Shown here piece by piece: positions 26,256 to 34,865 of a DNA stretch of 64,000 nt. A program made the position numbers and the translations under genes. Positions within the stretch are counted from its first letter, which is position 1; every line of letters begins with the position of its first letter. Under the pieces are notes generated by a model that searched no databases, was not told where the DNA came from, and saw only the letters and a list, made by a program, of their open reading frames with translations. This DNA comes from Arcticibacterium sp964021845 (GTDB lineage Bacteria > Bacteroidota > Bacteroidia > Cytophagales > Spirosomataceae), in contig NZ_CAXHZC010000002.1 of the NCBI RefSeq assembly GCF_964021845.1, positions 62,001-126,000 on the forward strand, in the 5' to 3' direction.

Positions 26256-27842
26256 ATGAAACTTATACAATTAAGCATTCTATTTCTGGGCTTCTTTATG
26301 CTCACTAGTTGCGAAAAAGACTTTTCAGAGCTAGAAAAAGACCCGAATCGTCCTTTAAATGTACCTGCGGCACTTGTTCTTAAAGAAGTGCAGTATCAAA
26401 TGTACAATGGCACTGGCCGTCCTTTTAGTGCAGAAATGCGTTGGAACCAGTTTTACTGCTCTAATTATAATTATTACGCTACCAATGAGTACACTTGGAC
26501 AGAAATGCCAAACCATTTTTATACACTTAAAAACGTAACAAAAATGGAAGAGGAAGCCCTAAATGCAGGAGCTGCTGCCGTCAATCCTTACTCGGCCATA
26601 GCTAAATTTTCAAAGGCTTTTTTCTATGACCAAATGACTAAGCGTGTAGGAGACCTACCGCTTACTGGTGCACTTCAAGGCGGAGAAAACTTTGAACCTG
26701 TATATGATTCTCAAAAAGAGATTTATTTGCAAATATTGACTTGGCTTGACCAAGCAAACACAGAAATGGCCACCCTTATAGCTCAAGGTGAGAGCGAACT
26801 AACAGGCGATATATATTTTAATGGCGATTTAAGACAATGGCAAAAAGTAGTGAATGCTTTTCAATTAAGAGTATTAACTACCTTAAGCAAAAAGGACGCC
26901 GATACAGATTTAAATATAAAAGCTAGATTTGCCGAAATCATTTCAAATCCTACCAAATACCCTTTGTTAAATGGCATGGATGACAACCTTCAATTCATCA
27001 GTAATCAGTTTAATAAATATCCCTCAAACCCTGACAACTTTGGTTTTGACGCCACGCGTCAAAACATGTCTGCTGCGTATGTAGAAAGACTTAAAGAGAG
27101 AAATGACCCTCGCCTTTTTGTAACCACCGAGCCAGCTGGTTCAGAAATTGCTTCAGGAAAACAACCAAACGATTTTTCTGCTTACCTAGGAGCCAGTTCT
27201 GGTGAAGACCTAGCAGATATGTCTTTTAAAGCTGGTATTAGTAATGAAGGTTTTGCTCCAGGTTCTTATTCTTTTCAAAACCGAAACAGATACTATGCAG
27301 ATTATGAAGGCGAACCAACTTTTATAGTGGGCTACCCTGAAATGTGCTTTAACATAGCCGAAGGTATACACAGAGGCTGGGGAAATACTGGCTCAGCAGA
27401 TGCTTGGTATAAAAAAGGTGTAGAAGCCTCTTTCCAATTTTATGGCATCAGTTCTGGTACCAATACATTCACTTACTCACTAACAGGCGGAAGAAATTCG
27501 TCTGACCTAGCTAATTACGAATACGATTTTGAACTCCAAGATTATTTGGCTCAGCCAAACGTAAAATACAGTGCCGACGCCAATGGTTTAGAGCAAATAA
27601 TTACACAAAAATACTTGGCATTTTTCATGAACTCAGGCATGGAAGGCTATTTCAACTGGCGTAGAACAGGTTTCCCTGAATTTTACACAGGAGTAGGAAC
27701 AGGAAACTCTGGTAGAATAGCAGTGAGATGGCAGTATCCTTATTCAGAAAGAACAACCAACACTTCAAACTATAAAATTGCTATTGATAACCAATTTAAT
27801 GGCAAAGACGATATCAATGAAGAGCTTTGGTTAAATAAATAA
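26256..27842 (+). CDS. SusD-like lipoprotein (SusD/RagB second subfamily)
   Basis: The 528-residue partner of the preceding SusC. Lipoprotein signal with Cys19 (MLTSC), followed by EKDFSELEKDPNRP, the start typical of the SusD_2 branch. Aromatic-rich segments (RWNQFYCSNYNYYATNEYTW near 64-85) and the C-terminal YLAFFMNSGMEGYFNWRRTGFPEF region (about 450-475) match this branch, whose members bind glycans or peptides. It is surface-exposed and forms the lid of the transporter. A terminator follows about 30 bp after the stop. Confidence 0.93.
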   Translation: MKLIQLSILFLGFFMLTSCEKDFSELEKDPNRPLNVPAALVLKEVQYQMYNGTGRPFSAEMRWNQFYCSNYNYYATNEYTWTEMPNHFYTLKNVTKMEEEALNAGAAAVNPYSAIAKFSKAFFYDQMTKRVGDLPLTGALQGGENFEPVYDSQKEIYLQILTWLDQANTEMATLIAQGESELTGDIYFNGDLRQWQKVVNAFQLRVLTTLSKKDADTDLNIKARFAEIISNPTKYPLLNGMDDNLQFISNQFNKYPSNPDNFGFDATRQNMSAAYVERLKERNDPRLFVTTEPAGSEIASGKQPNDFSAYLGASSGEDLADMSFKAGISNEGFAPGSYSFQNRNRYYADYEGEPTFIVGYPEMCFNIAEGIHRGWGNTGSADAWYKKGVEASFQFYGISSGTNTFTYSLTGGRNSSDLANYEYDFELQDYLAQPNVKYSADANGLEQIITQKYLAFFMNSGMEGYFNWRRTGFPEFYTGVGTGNSGRIAVRWQYPYSERTTNTSNYKIAIDNQFNGKDDINEELWLNK

Positions 27843-27870
27843 GATATTTCATAAAATAGTGGTTTAGTAA

Positions 27871-27901
27871 AAGCCTGTCCCAAAAGGGGCAGGTTTTTCT
27901 T
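27871..27901 (+). terminator. Intrinsic terminator after the second SusCD pair
   Basis: CCTGTCCC (27874-27881) pairs with GGGGCAGG (27886-27893) around an AAAA loop, with one G-U pair, followed by TTTTT. Typical Rho-independent terminator. Confidence 0.9.
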
Positions 27902-28177
27902 TACAAAAAACATTTACCAAATCACGTATGACTATCTAATTTCTCTTTAGAAATTAATTCCATTCCACTTAACTCACCAATTAGAACCTGCTTAAAGTTC
28001 TAAAATAAGGCGTATACTCAAAGTATTTCTTAAGGCCGCCAAAGAACAATCCAATTTTAATTACCTCTAGCCACCGAAATTGACAACCAAACAATACTAA
28101 GACTTCAGAGGAGGCCATTTTATTATTCAGGGTCAAAATCAGAAAATAGCAAAAACCATTTTAATATGAGCAAGTAT
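27902..28177. other. Intergenic stretch between convergent genes
   Basis: No coding potential was recognised. It contains a small perfect inverted repeat (TTAGAAC at 27981-27987, GTTCTAA at 27997-28003) with no T-tract. Nothing else stands out. Confidence 0.5.
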
Positions 28178-28714
28178 CTACCAAGGCCTATCTCTTTCAA
28201 AATCCCAACCAAAACTTTTAGTTTCTTTAACCGTTCCGCTATCATTAAACGAATAATTCGTCTGCTCAAAAAACTGGAAAAAGATGTCAATGATAAGCTC
28301 ACTCTCGTCAGAAAACTCTTTTTCAGTTCCGGCTATTAAGAATTCAGAAAATTTATACTTTTGATATATTTTACGCCTCTCTCCTTCGTTTGTAAATATT
28401 ATTTCACCATCTAAGTGAACGTTCCCCAAAAGTTTACTTTCAATCAAATGGGGCAAAGAATGTAAACCCTGCTGTTCCAAAATTTTTATAGTGAGGCTTC
28501 CCTTTTGGTTTCTTCCAGATTGCCCCGCCGGCCTATAAAATGCCACAGAAGCCTCAGTAAGCTCGATATAATCACTTAAATCCAAACCAGGAGTGCTGCT
28601 GATATTGGTAGCATCTCCTTCATTAAAAATAGGTTGATTTACTTTTAGAAAAATTCTTTGTGCATTAGCATTTAAGAAACCCAAAAAAGCACATAGCGTA
28701 AATAATATTCTCAT
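28178..28714 (-). CDS. Small secreted protein, probable Hcp-like fold
   Basis: A 178-residue protein with a signal peptide (MRILFTLCAFLGFLNANAQ). I start at the ATG ending at 28714, which places the signal peptide at the N-terminus and leaves a 4-bp gap to the upstream gene; an in-frame ATG 18 codons earlier would overlap that gene. The core (SLTIKILEQQGLHSLPHLIESKL, GEIIFTNEGERRKIYQKYKFSEFLIAG, then SFGWDFERDRPW at the end) follows the strand and helix order of Hcp tube-protein folds: variable loop, paired-helix segment, Y-x-Y strand, terminal W-D strand. Exported Hcp-like proteins exist outside type VI systems. Function is unknown. Confidence 0.6.
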   Translation of the reverse strand: MRILFTLCAFLGFLNANAQRIFLKVNQPIFNEGDATNISSTPGLDLSDYIELTEASVAFYRPAGQSGRNQKGSLTIKILEQQGLHSLPHLIESKLLGNVHLDGEIIFTNEGERRKIYQKYKFSEFLIAGTEKEFSDESELIIDIFFQFFEQTNYSFNDSGTVKETKSFGWDFERDRPW

Positions 28715-28718
28715 AGCC

Positions 28719-29801
28719 TTAAGGTATATTTGTTTGATAATTCCAGGTTTTTGTTGTCGTAGTTTCATCCTTTAAAATCTTTACTTCCACCTCATAAGCT
28801 TCAATAGTGATTCTACTAAGAGGTAAATCATCTTTTTTAACTAGCTGCTCTACATCTGTAATAAAGGCATTATTGAGTGTATATCGAACCTCGCTTAACC
28901 TTTCAGAACCCGATGGCGAGTTAATAAATTGAACGTTACTAAGGATAACTGGGTTAATCGGATTTCCTGAAAACATGTTATCCATAATATCTGGAAGGCT
29001 AACGTCTGTCTTCATTAAAAGCGTAATAACAATACTATTGGCTCGCGATACGTCAGGCGTTCCTGTTCCAAAAGGAGTTACTTCCAAAACCTCTACAGTT
29101 TCGTACCATCCCATATCTGAATAGTCCTGAAATTCAGCGTTTTCACTTTCACCTACAATATTTCCAAATCGAACGAATCCATCATCGCCAACTAATTTCC
29201 AATTTCCTTTTTCGCCAATTCGTAGGCTACCAAGTGCACTTTCTCCCGCCGGACCTGTGTCACCTTTAGCACCCGTATCGCCTTTTAAACCTTGAATACC
29301 CTGCGGCCCTTCATCTCCTTTTGGTCCTTGGACGCCAGGTATTCCTTGCGATCCTGTTTCGCCCTGAACACCTTGTGGCCCTGTATCGCCCGTATCTCCT
29401 TTTGGACCGATTGGACCTTGAATACCAGGTATTCCTTGTGGACCTGGGTCGCCTTGAAGACCTTGCGGACCTGTATCACCAGTATCTCCTTTTGGACCCG
29501 CTGAGCCTTGTAAGCCTGAATTATTCCATTGATTTCCATCAAAAATATACAAACCTTCATCTCGAGTTTCAGAATTATCAGTTTGATAGATAATTAAACC
29601 TTTTGCTGGGTTTTGTATACCCAGCCGTTGGCTTGAAGTCATACGTGGAGGCAAAAAGCCTTTGGTTTTGGAGTTGACCTCCAAAATGGCACTGGAGCCT
29701 AGATTGGGCTGTAAACCCGTAGAATCAATTTTTGACCCCGAATTTTGGGCAAAAACATTAAGGCTAACCAAAGATAAAAGGAGGTATAAATAGTTTTTCA
29801 T
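28719..29801 (-). CDS. Secreted collagen-like protein with C-terminal Hcp-like domain
   Basis: The 360-residue protein has a signal peptide (1-19), an N-terminal module common in Bacteroidota surface proteins (GSSAILEVNSKTKGFLPPRM ... GLYIFDGNQWNN, about 35-95), about 31 uninterrupted Gly-X-Y triplets (about 96-188, rich in GPKGDTGDTGPQG), and a roughly 170-residue globular tail. Collagen-like tracts form triple helices and act as stalks. The tail (SIVITLLMKTDVSLPDIMDNM, RYTLNNAFITDVEQ, RITIEAYEVEVKI) resembles the Hcp fold, as does the next gene product, 4 bp downstream. The triplet region contains a tandem 90-bp repeat. Likely a trimeric surface fibre; partner unknown. Confidence 0.8.
   Translation of the reverse strand: MKNYLYLLLSLVSLNVFAQNSGSKIDSTGLQPNLGSSAILEVNSKTKGFLPPRMTSSQRLGIQNPAKGLIIYQTDNSETRDEGLYIFDGNQWNNSGLQGSAGPKGDTGDTGPQGLQGDPGPQGIPGIQGPIGPKGDTGDTGPQGVQGETGSQGIPGVQGPKGDEGPQGIQGLKGDTGAKGDTGPAGESALGSLRIGEKGNWKLVGDDGFVRFGNIVGESENAEFQDYSDMGWYETVEVLEVTPFGTGTPDVSRANSIVITLLMKTDVSLPDIMDNMFSGNPINPVILSNVQFINSPSGSERLSEVRYTLNNAFITDVEQLVKKDDLPLSRITIEAYEVEVKILKDETTTTKTWNYQTNIP
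29316..29495 (-). repeat. Two tandem 90-bp units in the collagen-like gene
   Basis: The codons for residues about 103-132 are repeated by those for about 133-162 (both begin PKGDTGDTGPQG and include QGIPG-x-QGP). The DNA of the two units is visibly alike. This is an expansion/contraction-prone collagen repeat. Confidence 0.7.
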
Positions 29802-30321
29802 GTCAAAATCACTGTATATTAATGAGTGAAGGACGGCTTAAATAGATATAATAGTACTCCTTTTAAAAAAAAGATGAAAATAAATTTATCTAATGGTATG
29901 CACCAAAACATAGTCACTCATTGAGAATATCGGCTTTCACCAAAAAAATATCATCTTCTTTTGTAATTTCTGACGTCAAGTGGATTAATAAAATTGGCCA
30001 AAAACTATGTTAAACTTATAGCCGCAAAGTTGAATTATTCATTACCGAGACATCGGTAATCAAAACCCAAAATCCCACTTCTTTGAAAATACTGAATCCG
30101 TAATTGAGAGAAAAGAATTTAGTTTTAAGCTACCGAAAGACCCCACTAATCGAACCTGATAATTTTAATTAAAAAAGGCTATCTCATTATTGTTTTAACT
30201 AGAACTTTGGCCCCTCTGCCAAAAAATTGACTGTAAAGCCTTTCAAGACTTCACTAAAATGGCGTACATTGTTTTCTATACCTGAAAACCGAAAGTCTAA
30301 AATGAAAAACCACTTAAAGAG
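29802..30321. other. Divergent intergenic region between collagen-like and sensor kinase genes
   Basis: No gene was recognised in 520 bp. It holds a perfect palindrome at 30041-30060 (separate entry) and, on the minus strand near 30025-30035, a CAACTTTGC sequence one mismatch from a -7 box that could serve the collagen-like operon. The rest is A/T-rich leader DNA. Confidence 0.5.
30041..30060. promoter_or_regulatory. Perfect palindrome, candidate operator
   Basis: ATTACCGA (30041-30048) and TCGGTAAT (30053-30060) form a perfect 8-bp inverted repeat with a 4-bp spacer, midway between two divergent genes. It has no T-tract, which argues for a protein-binding site rather than a terminator. Confidence 0.45.
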
Positions 30322-32283
30322 ATGAGTAAAAAACCTTTACTTTTTCTCCTGCTTAACCTCTTTTCAATTTGTTTATACGGACAAAATGAGCCTTATCAAA
30401 TAGACAATATTGATTCCATCCCGATAGATACCGCCCTGGTGAAACTAGGAGATGCCGTTAACCAAATGAAAGGCGAGGATGATGCCGCCATAAAGAAAGA
30501 TTTATGGCTTACCTTAAAACGTGCAAAAGCTACAAAAAAGCCATTAACAATAGCCAAAACCTATAAAGAGTTGGCTAATTGGCATTTCCTAAGCATTAGT
30601 TCTGAAAATAACGACTCAATATATTATTACGATAATCAGGCACTACAATTCTTTTTGCAAACAGACCAAAAAGAACTCATTACCGATGCTTATAAAACGG
30701 TCGCCGTTGATTTAGATTTAATGCAGAAATACGCCGAAGCTGAGGTACAATTTTTCAAAGGCTTGGAAGTTGCAAAGTCTTTTGATTACCAAAAAGGCAT
30801 TAATTCTATTCATGCCTCTTTAAGCAGATTATATACCAATACCAAAGATTATGAATCTGCATTAAAGTATAGTGATATGGTGGTAGCAGCCTATAAAAAA
30901 GAGGAAAATACGCATCCCTTAATTAGAGCATTGTTAGCTTCAAGCAATATTTATGTTAAAACAGAACGGGCAAAAAAAGCACTGGAAGTGGTAAATGAAG
31001 CCTTAGCATTAGTACCTAAATTACCAGAAAAATATCAAAACTCCGAAACTTTTAATGTAAGAGCATGGCGTGCTCAAGCCCACCGTGCTTTAAAGCAGTA
31101 TGATGAAGCACTGGCAGATTTCAAATTCTCTTGGAAAGGAATGCAAGACATTTATGGTGATAAAATGGCGAACGGCTGGAAAGGAGGAATAGGTAGTATC
31201 TACTATCTACAAGGAAAATATGCAGAGGCTATCCCCTATCTAAAGGATTATGTGGAGCACTTTAATAATAAAAAAGTTTATAATTCTGAAGAATTAAAAG
31301 ACCACTACATCTGGTTAGCAGAATCATATAAAGCAGTCAAAAAGTCAGATTTGGCTTTCAAGTATTTAGCCGAGGGCAAAGACATTACAATTAATTCTTT
31401 GCAACAAGAAACAGAGGCTTTAAAAAACGAGCTAAGAGTTAAGTACGAAACAGAACAAAAAGACGAGAAAATATTCTCCCAATCTGAGTTAATCAAACAG
31501 CAGCAAAAAAATCAACTATTAAGCTACATTGTCGGTGGCCTTTTGTTTGTGTTTTTAAGTGGTCTTTTTTATACCTACAGAAAAAACAAGAAAAAGAATA
31601 TTCAGCTCGAAGAGCTCAATAATAACCTAGAAGTCACCAATGTTCAACTTGACAAACGAAACGCTGAAAACGAATTACTTTTAAAAGAAATACACCATCG
31701 CGTTAAAAACAATCTTGAAATAGTATCTGGGCTTTTAGAGTTGCAATCATCTCAAATAGACGACCCTTCTGTACAAGCTGCCATGCTTTCTAGTCAAAAC
31801 AGGGTGCACTCTATGGGCATTATTCATCAGAAACTTTATCAAAGTGAACACCTTACGTCTATAGAAATGCGTGATTATTTCGTGAATTTGGGAGAAAACA
31901 TCCTGAATTCTTTTAGTACAGATGGCAATGTGAAAATAGAATGTGATATGCCAGAATTAGTGCTGGATGTAGATACAGCCATATCGGTAGGGCTAATTGC
32001 TAATGAACTACTCACCAATGCCTTTAAATATGCTTTTGAAGGAAAAGATAGTGGTAAAATTGAGATTACCATGAAATCTAATGGCCCGAATGACGACAAC
32101 CTAGAATTAAACATAACGGATGACGGCATAGGGAAAAACGCTGACAATCCTGCAAAAGGCACAGGTTTTGGCACCATGCTAATAGACCTGCTCACTAAAC
32201 AATTGAATGGCACTATTTCTTATAAAAATGAAAACGGCACTAAGGTTTCCTTGATTTTTACCAAAAGCAGTAACCTAGCATGA
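30322..32283 (+). CDS. TPR-domain sensor histidine kinase (HisKA_2 type)
   Basis: A 653-residue membrane kinase. Signal peptide (1-20), a periplasmic array of TPR-like helices (about 35-390), one transmembrane helix (about 399-419, SYIVGGLLFVFLSGLFYTY), a short coiled coil, then HisKA_2 with EIHHRVKNNLEIVSGLLELQ (phosphoacceptor His458 or His459) and an HATPase_c domain (NELLTNAFKYAF, DDGIGK, GTGFGTMLI). It senses an unknown periplasmic or membrane signal and phosphorylates a response regulator. Its stop overlaps the start of the LytTR regulator by 4 bp (ATGA), so the two are a translationally coupled two-component system. Confidence 0.95.
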   Translation: MSKKPLLFLLLNLFSICLYGQNEPYQIDNIDSIPIDTALVKLGDAVNQMKGEDDAAIKKDLWLTLKRAKATKKPLTIAKTYKELANWHFLSISSENNDSIYYYDNQALQFFLQTDQKELITDAYKTVAVDLDLMQKYAEAEVQFFKGLEVAKSFDYQKGINSIHASLSRLYTNTKDYESALKYSDMVVAAYKKEENTHPLIRALLASSNIYVKTERAKKALEVVNEALALVPKLPEKYQNSETFNVRAWRAQAHRALKQYDEALADFKFSWKGMQDIYGDKMANGWKGGIGSIYYLQGKYAEAIPYLKDYVEHFNNKKVYNSEELKDHYIWLAESYKAVKKSDLAFKYLAEGKDITINSLQQETEALKNELRVKYETEQKDEKIFSQSELIKQQQKNQLLSYIVGGLLFVFLSGLFYTYRKNKKKNIQLEELNNNLEVTNVQLDKRNAENELLLKEIHHRVKNNLEIVSGLLELQSSQIDDPSVQAAMLSSQNRVHSMGIIHQKLYQSEHLTSIEMRDYFVNLGENILNSFSTDGNVKIECDMPELVLDVDTAISVGLIANELLTNAFKYAFEGKDSGKIEITMKSNGPNDDNLELNITDDGIGKNADNPAKGTGFGTMLIDLLTKQLNGTISYKNENGTKVSLIFTKSSNLA

Positions 32284-33065
32284 AAAATCCGATAACCATA
32301 CTGGTGGTAGAAGATGAAATGATTATTGCCGCCAAAATATCATTAAGACTGACCAATCTTGGTTATGAGGTAGCTGGTATAGTGCCACGCGGTGAAGAAG
32401 CACTGCTGCACATAGAACAGAATGCACCAGACATTGTCCTTTTGGATATCAACCTAAAAGGAAGTATTGATGGAATTGATATTGCAACAGAGATTATCAA
32501 AAAACAATGGCAGTGTGCTATTATATATTTGACAGCAAATAATGATGAAGCTACTTTTAACAGAGCAAAAGCCACTCGTCCTTTTGCCTTTTTATCAAAG
32601 CCCATTAAACCCATAGACCTTCAAAGAACCATAGAACTAACCGAGGAGCGAATTCTAAAACAAAGAGAAATAGAAAATGTAGAAGAGAACCCGATGAAAG
32701 AGTCAAAGCTTATTGAGGGCACTCAAGAGCATCTAGATGATGGGGCTTTTTTAACGGACAGGATTTTTGTTAAGGTCAAACAGAAAATGGTTAAAATTTT
32801 TGTGAGTGACATTCTCTACATTGAAGCAGACCGTAGTTATTGTCAAATTTTCACAAAACAAGAAACGCACTTGCTTTCCGTTCCTCTTAAAAATGTAGAG
32901 GACAAGCTTTCAAATACTCAGTTTATGAGGATACATCGGTCTTTTCTTGTCAATATTAAATTGATAGACGAAATATCTGACACCCATGTTTTTATAAAAA
33001 AACAGGCTTTGCCGATAAATACGAGTGCTAAAGAAGAATTATTCAAACGTTTAAAACGAGTCTAG
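32280..33065 (+). CDS. LytTR-family response regulator
   Basis: The 261-residue protein has a receiver domain (about 5-120) with VVEDEMIIAAKI and the phosphoacceptor Asp56 (VLLDINLKG), and the usual conserved Lys in LSKPIKPIDL. A linker leads to a C-terminal LytTR DNA-binding domain (about 160-258: DILYIEADRSYCQIFT, FMRIHRSFLVNIKLIDEI). LytTR regulators bind paired imperfect direct repeats and often control surface polysaccharide, adhesion or bacteriocin genes. It is coupled to the TPR histidine kinase upstream and is its probable partner. Targets are unknown; nearby large secreted proteins are candidates. Confidence 0.95.
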   Translation: MKNPITILVVEDEMIIAAKISLRLTNLGYEVAGIVPRGEEALLHIEQNAPDIVLLDINLKGSIDGIDIATEIIKKQWQCAIIYLTANNDEATFNRAKATRPFAFLSKPIKPIDLQRTIELTEERILKQREIENVEENPMKESKLIEGTQEHLDDGAFLTDRIFVKVKQKMVKIFVSDILYIEADRSYCQIFTKQETHLLSVPLKNVEDKLSNTQFMRIHRSFLVNIKLIDEISDTHVFIKKQALPINTSAKEELFKRLKRV

Positions 33066-33175
33066 TTAATTACTGAAAAGCAAGCTGTTGAAACCAAAGA
33101 GCCTTAAAAAAACATTTACAGTATAGCTACAATATTTCTAGGGGTACTTCTACCCAACATGCTAAAGAAAACATT

Positions 33176-34177
33176 TCACTTTAACTTCTTCCCCCACCTT
33201 ATAGCAGGTTTCTCTATTAAAAGGTAGTACAGATATGACAGGGGAATTGAGATAAAAACGCACACTATCACCACCGCAATTTTGCCAATTTCCGAAATAT
33301 CAGGTAAAATATATTTAAAGAAACGCATTGAAATGTCCACTCCAAAAGTCCAATGCATCAGATAAAGTGAGTATGATATAGTTCCTAAGAAATACATGGG
33401 TTTAAATCGGATGTCAATATTGAATAAAATCACGACAACCACAAAAACCGCAGAAAACACATTAAGCAGACCCAAGTCAGCAGATAAAGCGGCCAAAATG
33501 ATTAGCAAAAGGAATAAAAACCACTTTAAATCAAGGAGGTTTTCACGATACTGAAAAGTAAATATTCCAGCCAAAAAGAGTGGTATATGTCTAAATATCA
33601 ATCCATCATGAACATATTTAGAAAGCCAAAAACTAAGACCTAAAAGAACCAGTGCACTAACAATTCGCCGAATCTTTGTACCTAAAAACAGTATAGGAAA
33701 TAGAAAACTTATTAATAAGTAATATTGAAACTCTACACCTAATGTCCAGTAAACCCCTAAAATCCATCCCTCTCCGTCTATTACATTTAAATACCCAAGG
33801 TGCATCAATATGTTTTTCCAATCAACGGCATACGAACCACCTTCCACAAATACTCTAATGACATACCAAACTATCAGACATACGAAAATAGAAAGAATAT
33901 AAGGAGGTTCTATTCGGGCAAACCTTCTTGCTAAGAAGTTCCTGATTTTTTCAGGAAAAGTATAGCCCCCATGCCACATGCTGTACGGAATAATAAAACC
34001 AGAAATAACAAAAAAAATAGGCACCCCCATACGGCCCAATAGGGTCAACTTACCTAAAAACGAAGTAAATATTGGGTCAGACTCACCAAAATAGCCCGAA
34101 GCATTAAAAAAATGCATAATACACACACTCAGTGCGGCAAATCCACGAAGCCATTCTATGGCTAAAAGTCTTTTCAT
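33176..34177 (-). CDS. Acyltransferase 3 family membrane protein
   Basis: A 333-residue integral membrane acyltransferase: RLLAIEWLRGFAALSVCIMHFF at the N-terminus with the catalytic-type His21, FFVISGFIIPYSM (about 55-68), RFARIEPPYILSI and about ten hydrophobic helices. Members transfer acetyl or other acyl groups to surface polysaccharides, Nod-factor-like molecules or lipids. It is a lone gene facing the regulator gene end to end, and is divergent from the small LytTR gene. Substrate unknown. Confidence 0.9.
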   Translation of the reverse strand: MKRLLAIEWLRGFAALSVCIMHFFNASGYFGESDPIFTSFLGKLTLLGRMGVPIFFVISGFIIPYSMWHGGYTFPEKIRNFLARRFARIEPPYILSIFVCLIVWYVIRVFVEGGSYAVDWKNILMHLGYLNVIDGEGWILGVYWTLGVEFQYYLLISFLFPILFLGTKIRRIVSALVLLGLSFWLSKYVHDGLIFRHIPLFLAGIFTFQYRENLLDLKWFLFLLLIILAALSADLGLLNVFSAVFVVVVILFNIDIRFKPMYFLGTISYSLYLMHWTFGVDISMRFFKYILPDISEIGKIAVVIVCVFISIPLSYLYYLLIEKPAIRWGKKLK

Positions 34178-34498
34178 TTACCCTTATTTGAAAATCATCC
34201 ATAATCTCAGATTTTCATTAAAAAATGATTGCACTTAGCCACTTAATTGTCGGAAAGGAATCTTTAGAATAGTCACAAAGTTATATTTTATTTCCCCAGA
34301 CACAAGTAATAAAAGGAACTCCTCTTCTACTTTCATTTTAAAGAAAGACTTATTTAAACCATTACGGCAGGGATCGTGATAAAACATCGGAAACTGAAAC
34401 AAGCTTTTCGGAAGATAAATGTGGCTATTCGGAAATTCCCTATTGATAACGGTTCTTATTATTTGGAGGTTTGGTAAGGAAAAACTGACCAAATAGCC
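34178..34498. other. Divergent intergenic region (acyltransferase / LytTR)
   Basis: A 321-bp stretch with no convincing gene. It contains an 8-bp inverted repeat (TGAAAATC at 34189-34196, GATTTTCA at 34210-34217) close to the acyltransferase start, which could be an operator or leader hairpin. A 93-codon minus-strand open frame here has no recognisable features. Confidence 0.5.
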
Positions 34499-34819
34499 AT
34501 GAAAACTACCATTCATCTAGGTGCAAGAACAAGTGCCGCTACCCACGAAATAGTAAAACTAGAAGCCCAAGATAATTACACCTTAGTTCATTTTATAGAC
34601 GGAACCAAACTCCTGTCATCTACCACACTTGGTATTCTAGAAGAACGCCTTTCTGACTGTCGTTTTTTTAGGGTAAACCGTTCTACGGTTATTAACCTAC
34701 AATATTTAAGGCAGTTCAATATTCACCCTTACGGTCATAGGCAAAATACTAAATCCACGCATGACATTATTATTTCCCGTAGACGTGCAGCAGCATTTCA
34801 GGCTTGTGTGAAGGCCTAA
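34499..34819 (+). CDS. Stand-alone LytTR DNA-binding domain protein
   Basis: The 106-residue protein is a single LytTR domain with no receiver: HEIVKLEAQDNYTLVHFIDGTKLLSSTTLGILEERL followed by CRFFRVNRSTVINLQYLRQF. That is the usual ten-strand DNA-binding fold with the F-x-R-x-x-R/N-x-S motif. It may bind DNA constitutively or be controlled by a membrane partner or by level. It lies 46 bp upstream of the first giant secreted protein, so it is the best candidate regulator of that gene and its tandem copy. Confidence 0.88.
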   Translation: MKTTIHLGARTSAATHEIVKLEAQDNYTLVHFIDGTKLLSSTTLGILEERLSDCRFFRVNRSTVINLQYLRQFNIHPYGHRQNTKSTHDIIISRRRAAAFQACVKA

Positions 34820-34865
34820 AGGAAACTTTTACGAACTCAAAAGAAAACCACTAATTCTAATTGAT

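Noticed and set aside
29285..29593. Several open frames on both strands over the collagen-like tract
   Set aside because: They arise from the repetitive Gly-X-Y codons; the real frame has a signal peptide and a folded tail.
34235..34516. A 93-codon minus-strand open frame in the spacer before the LytTR gene
   Set aside because: It has no signal peptide, family resemblance or conserved neighbours, and overlaps the LytTR start. It looks like chance in low-G/C DNA.
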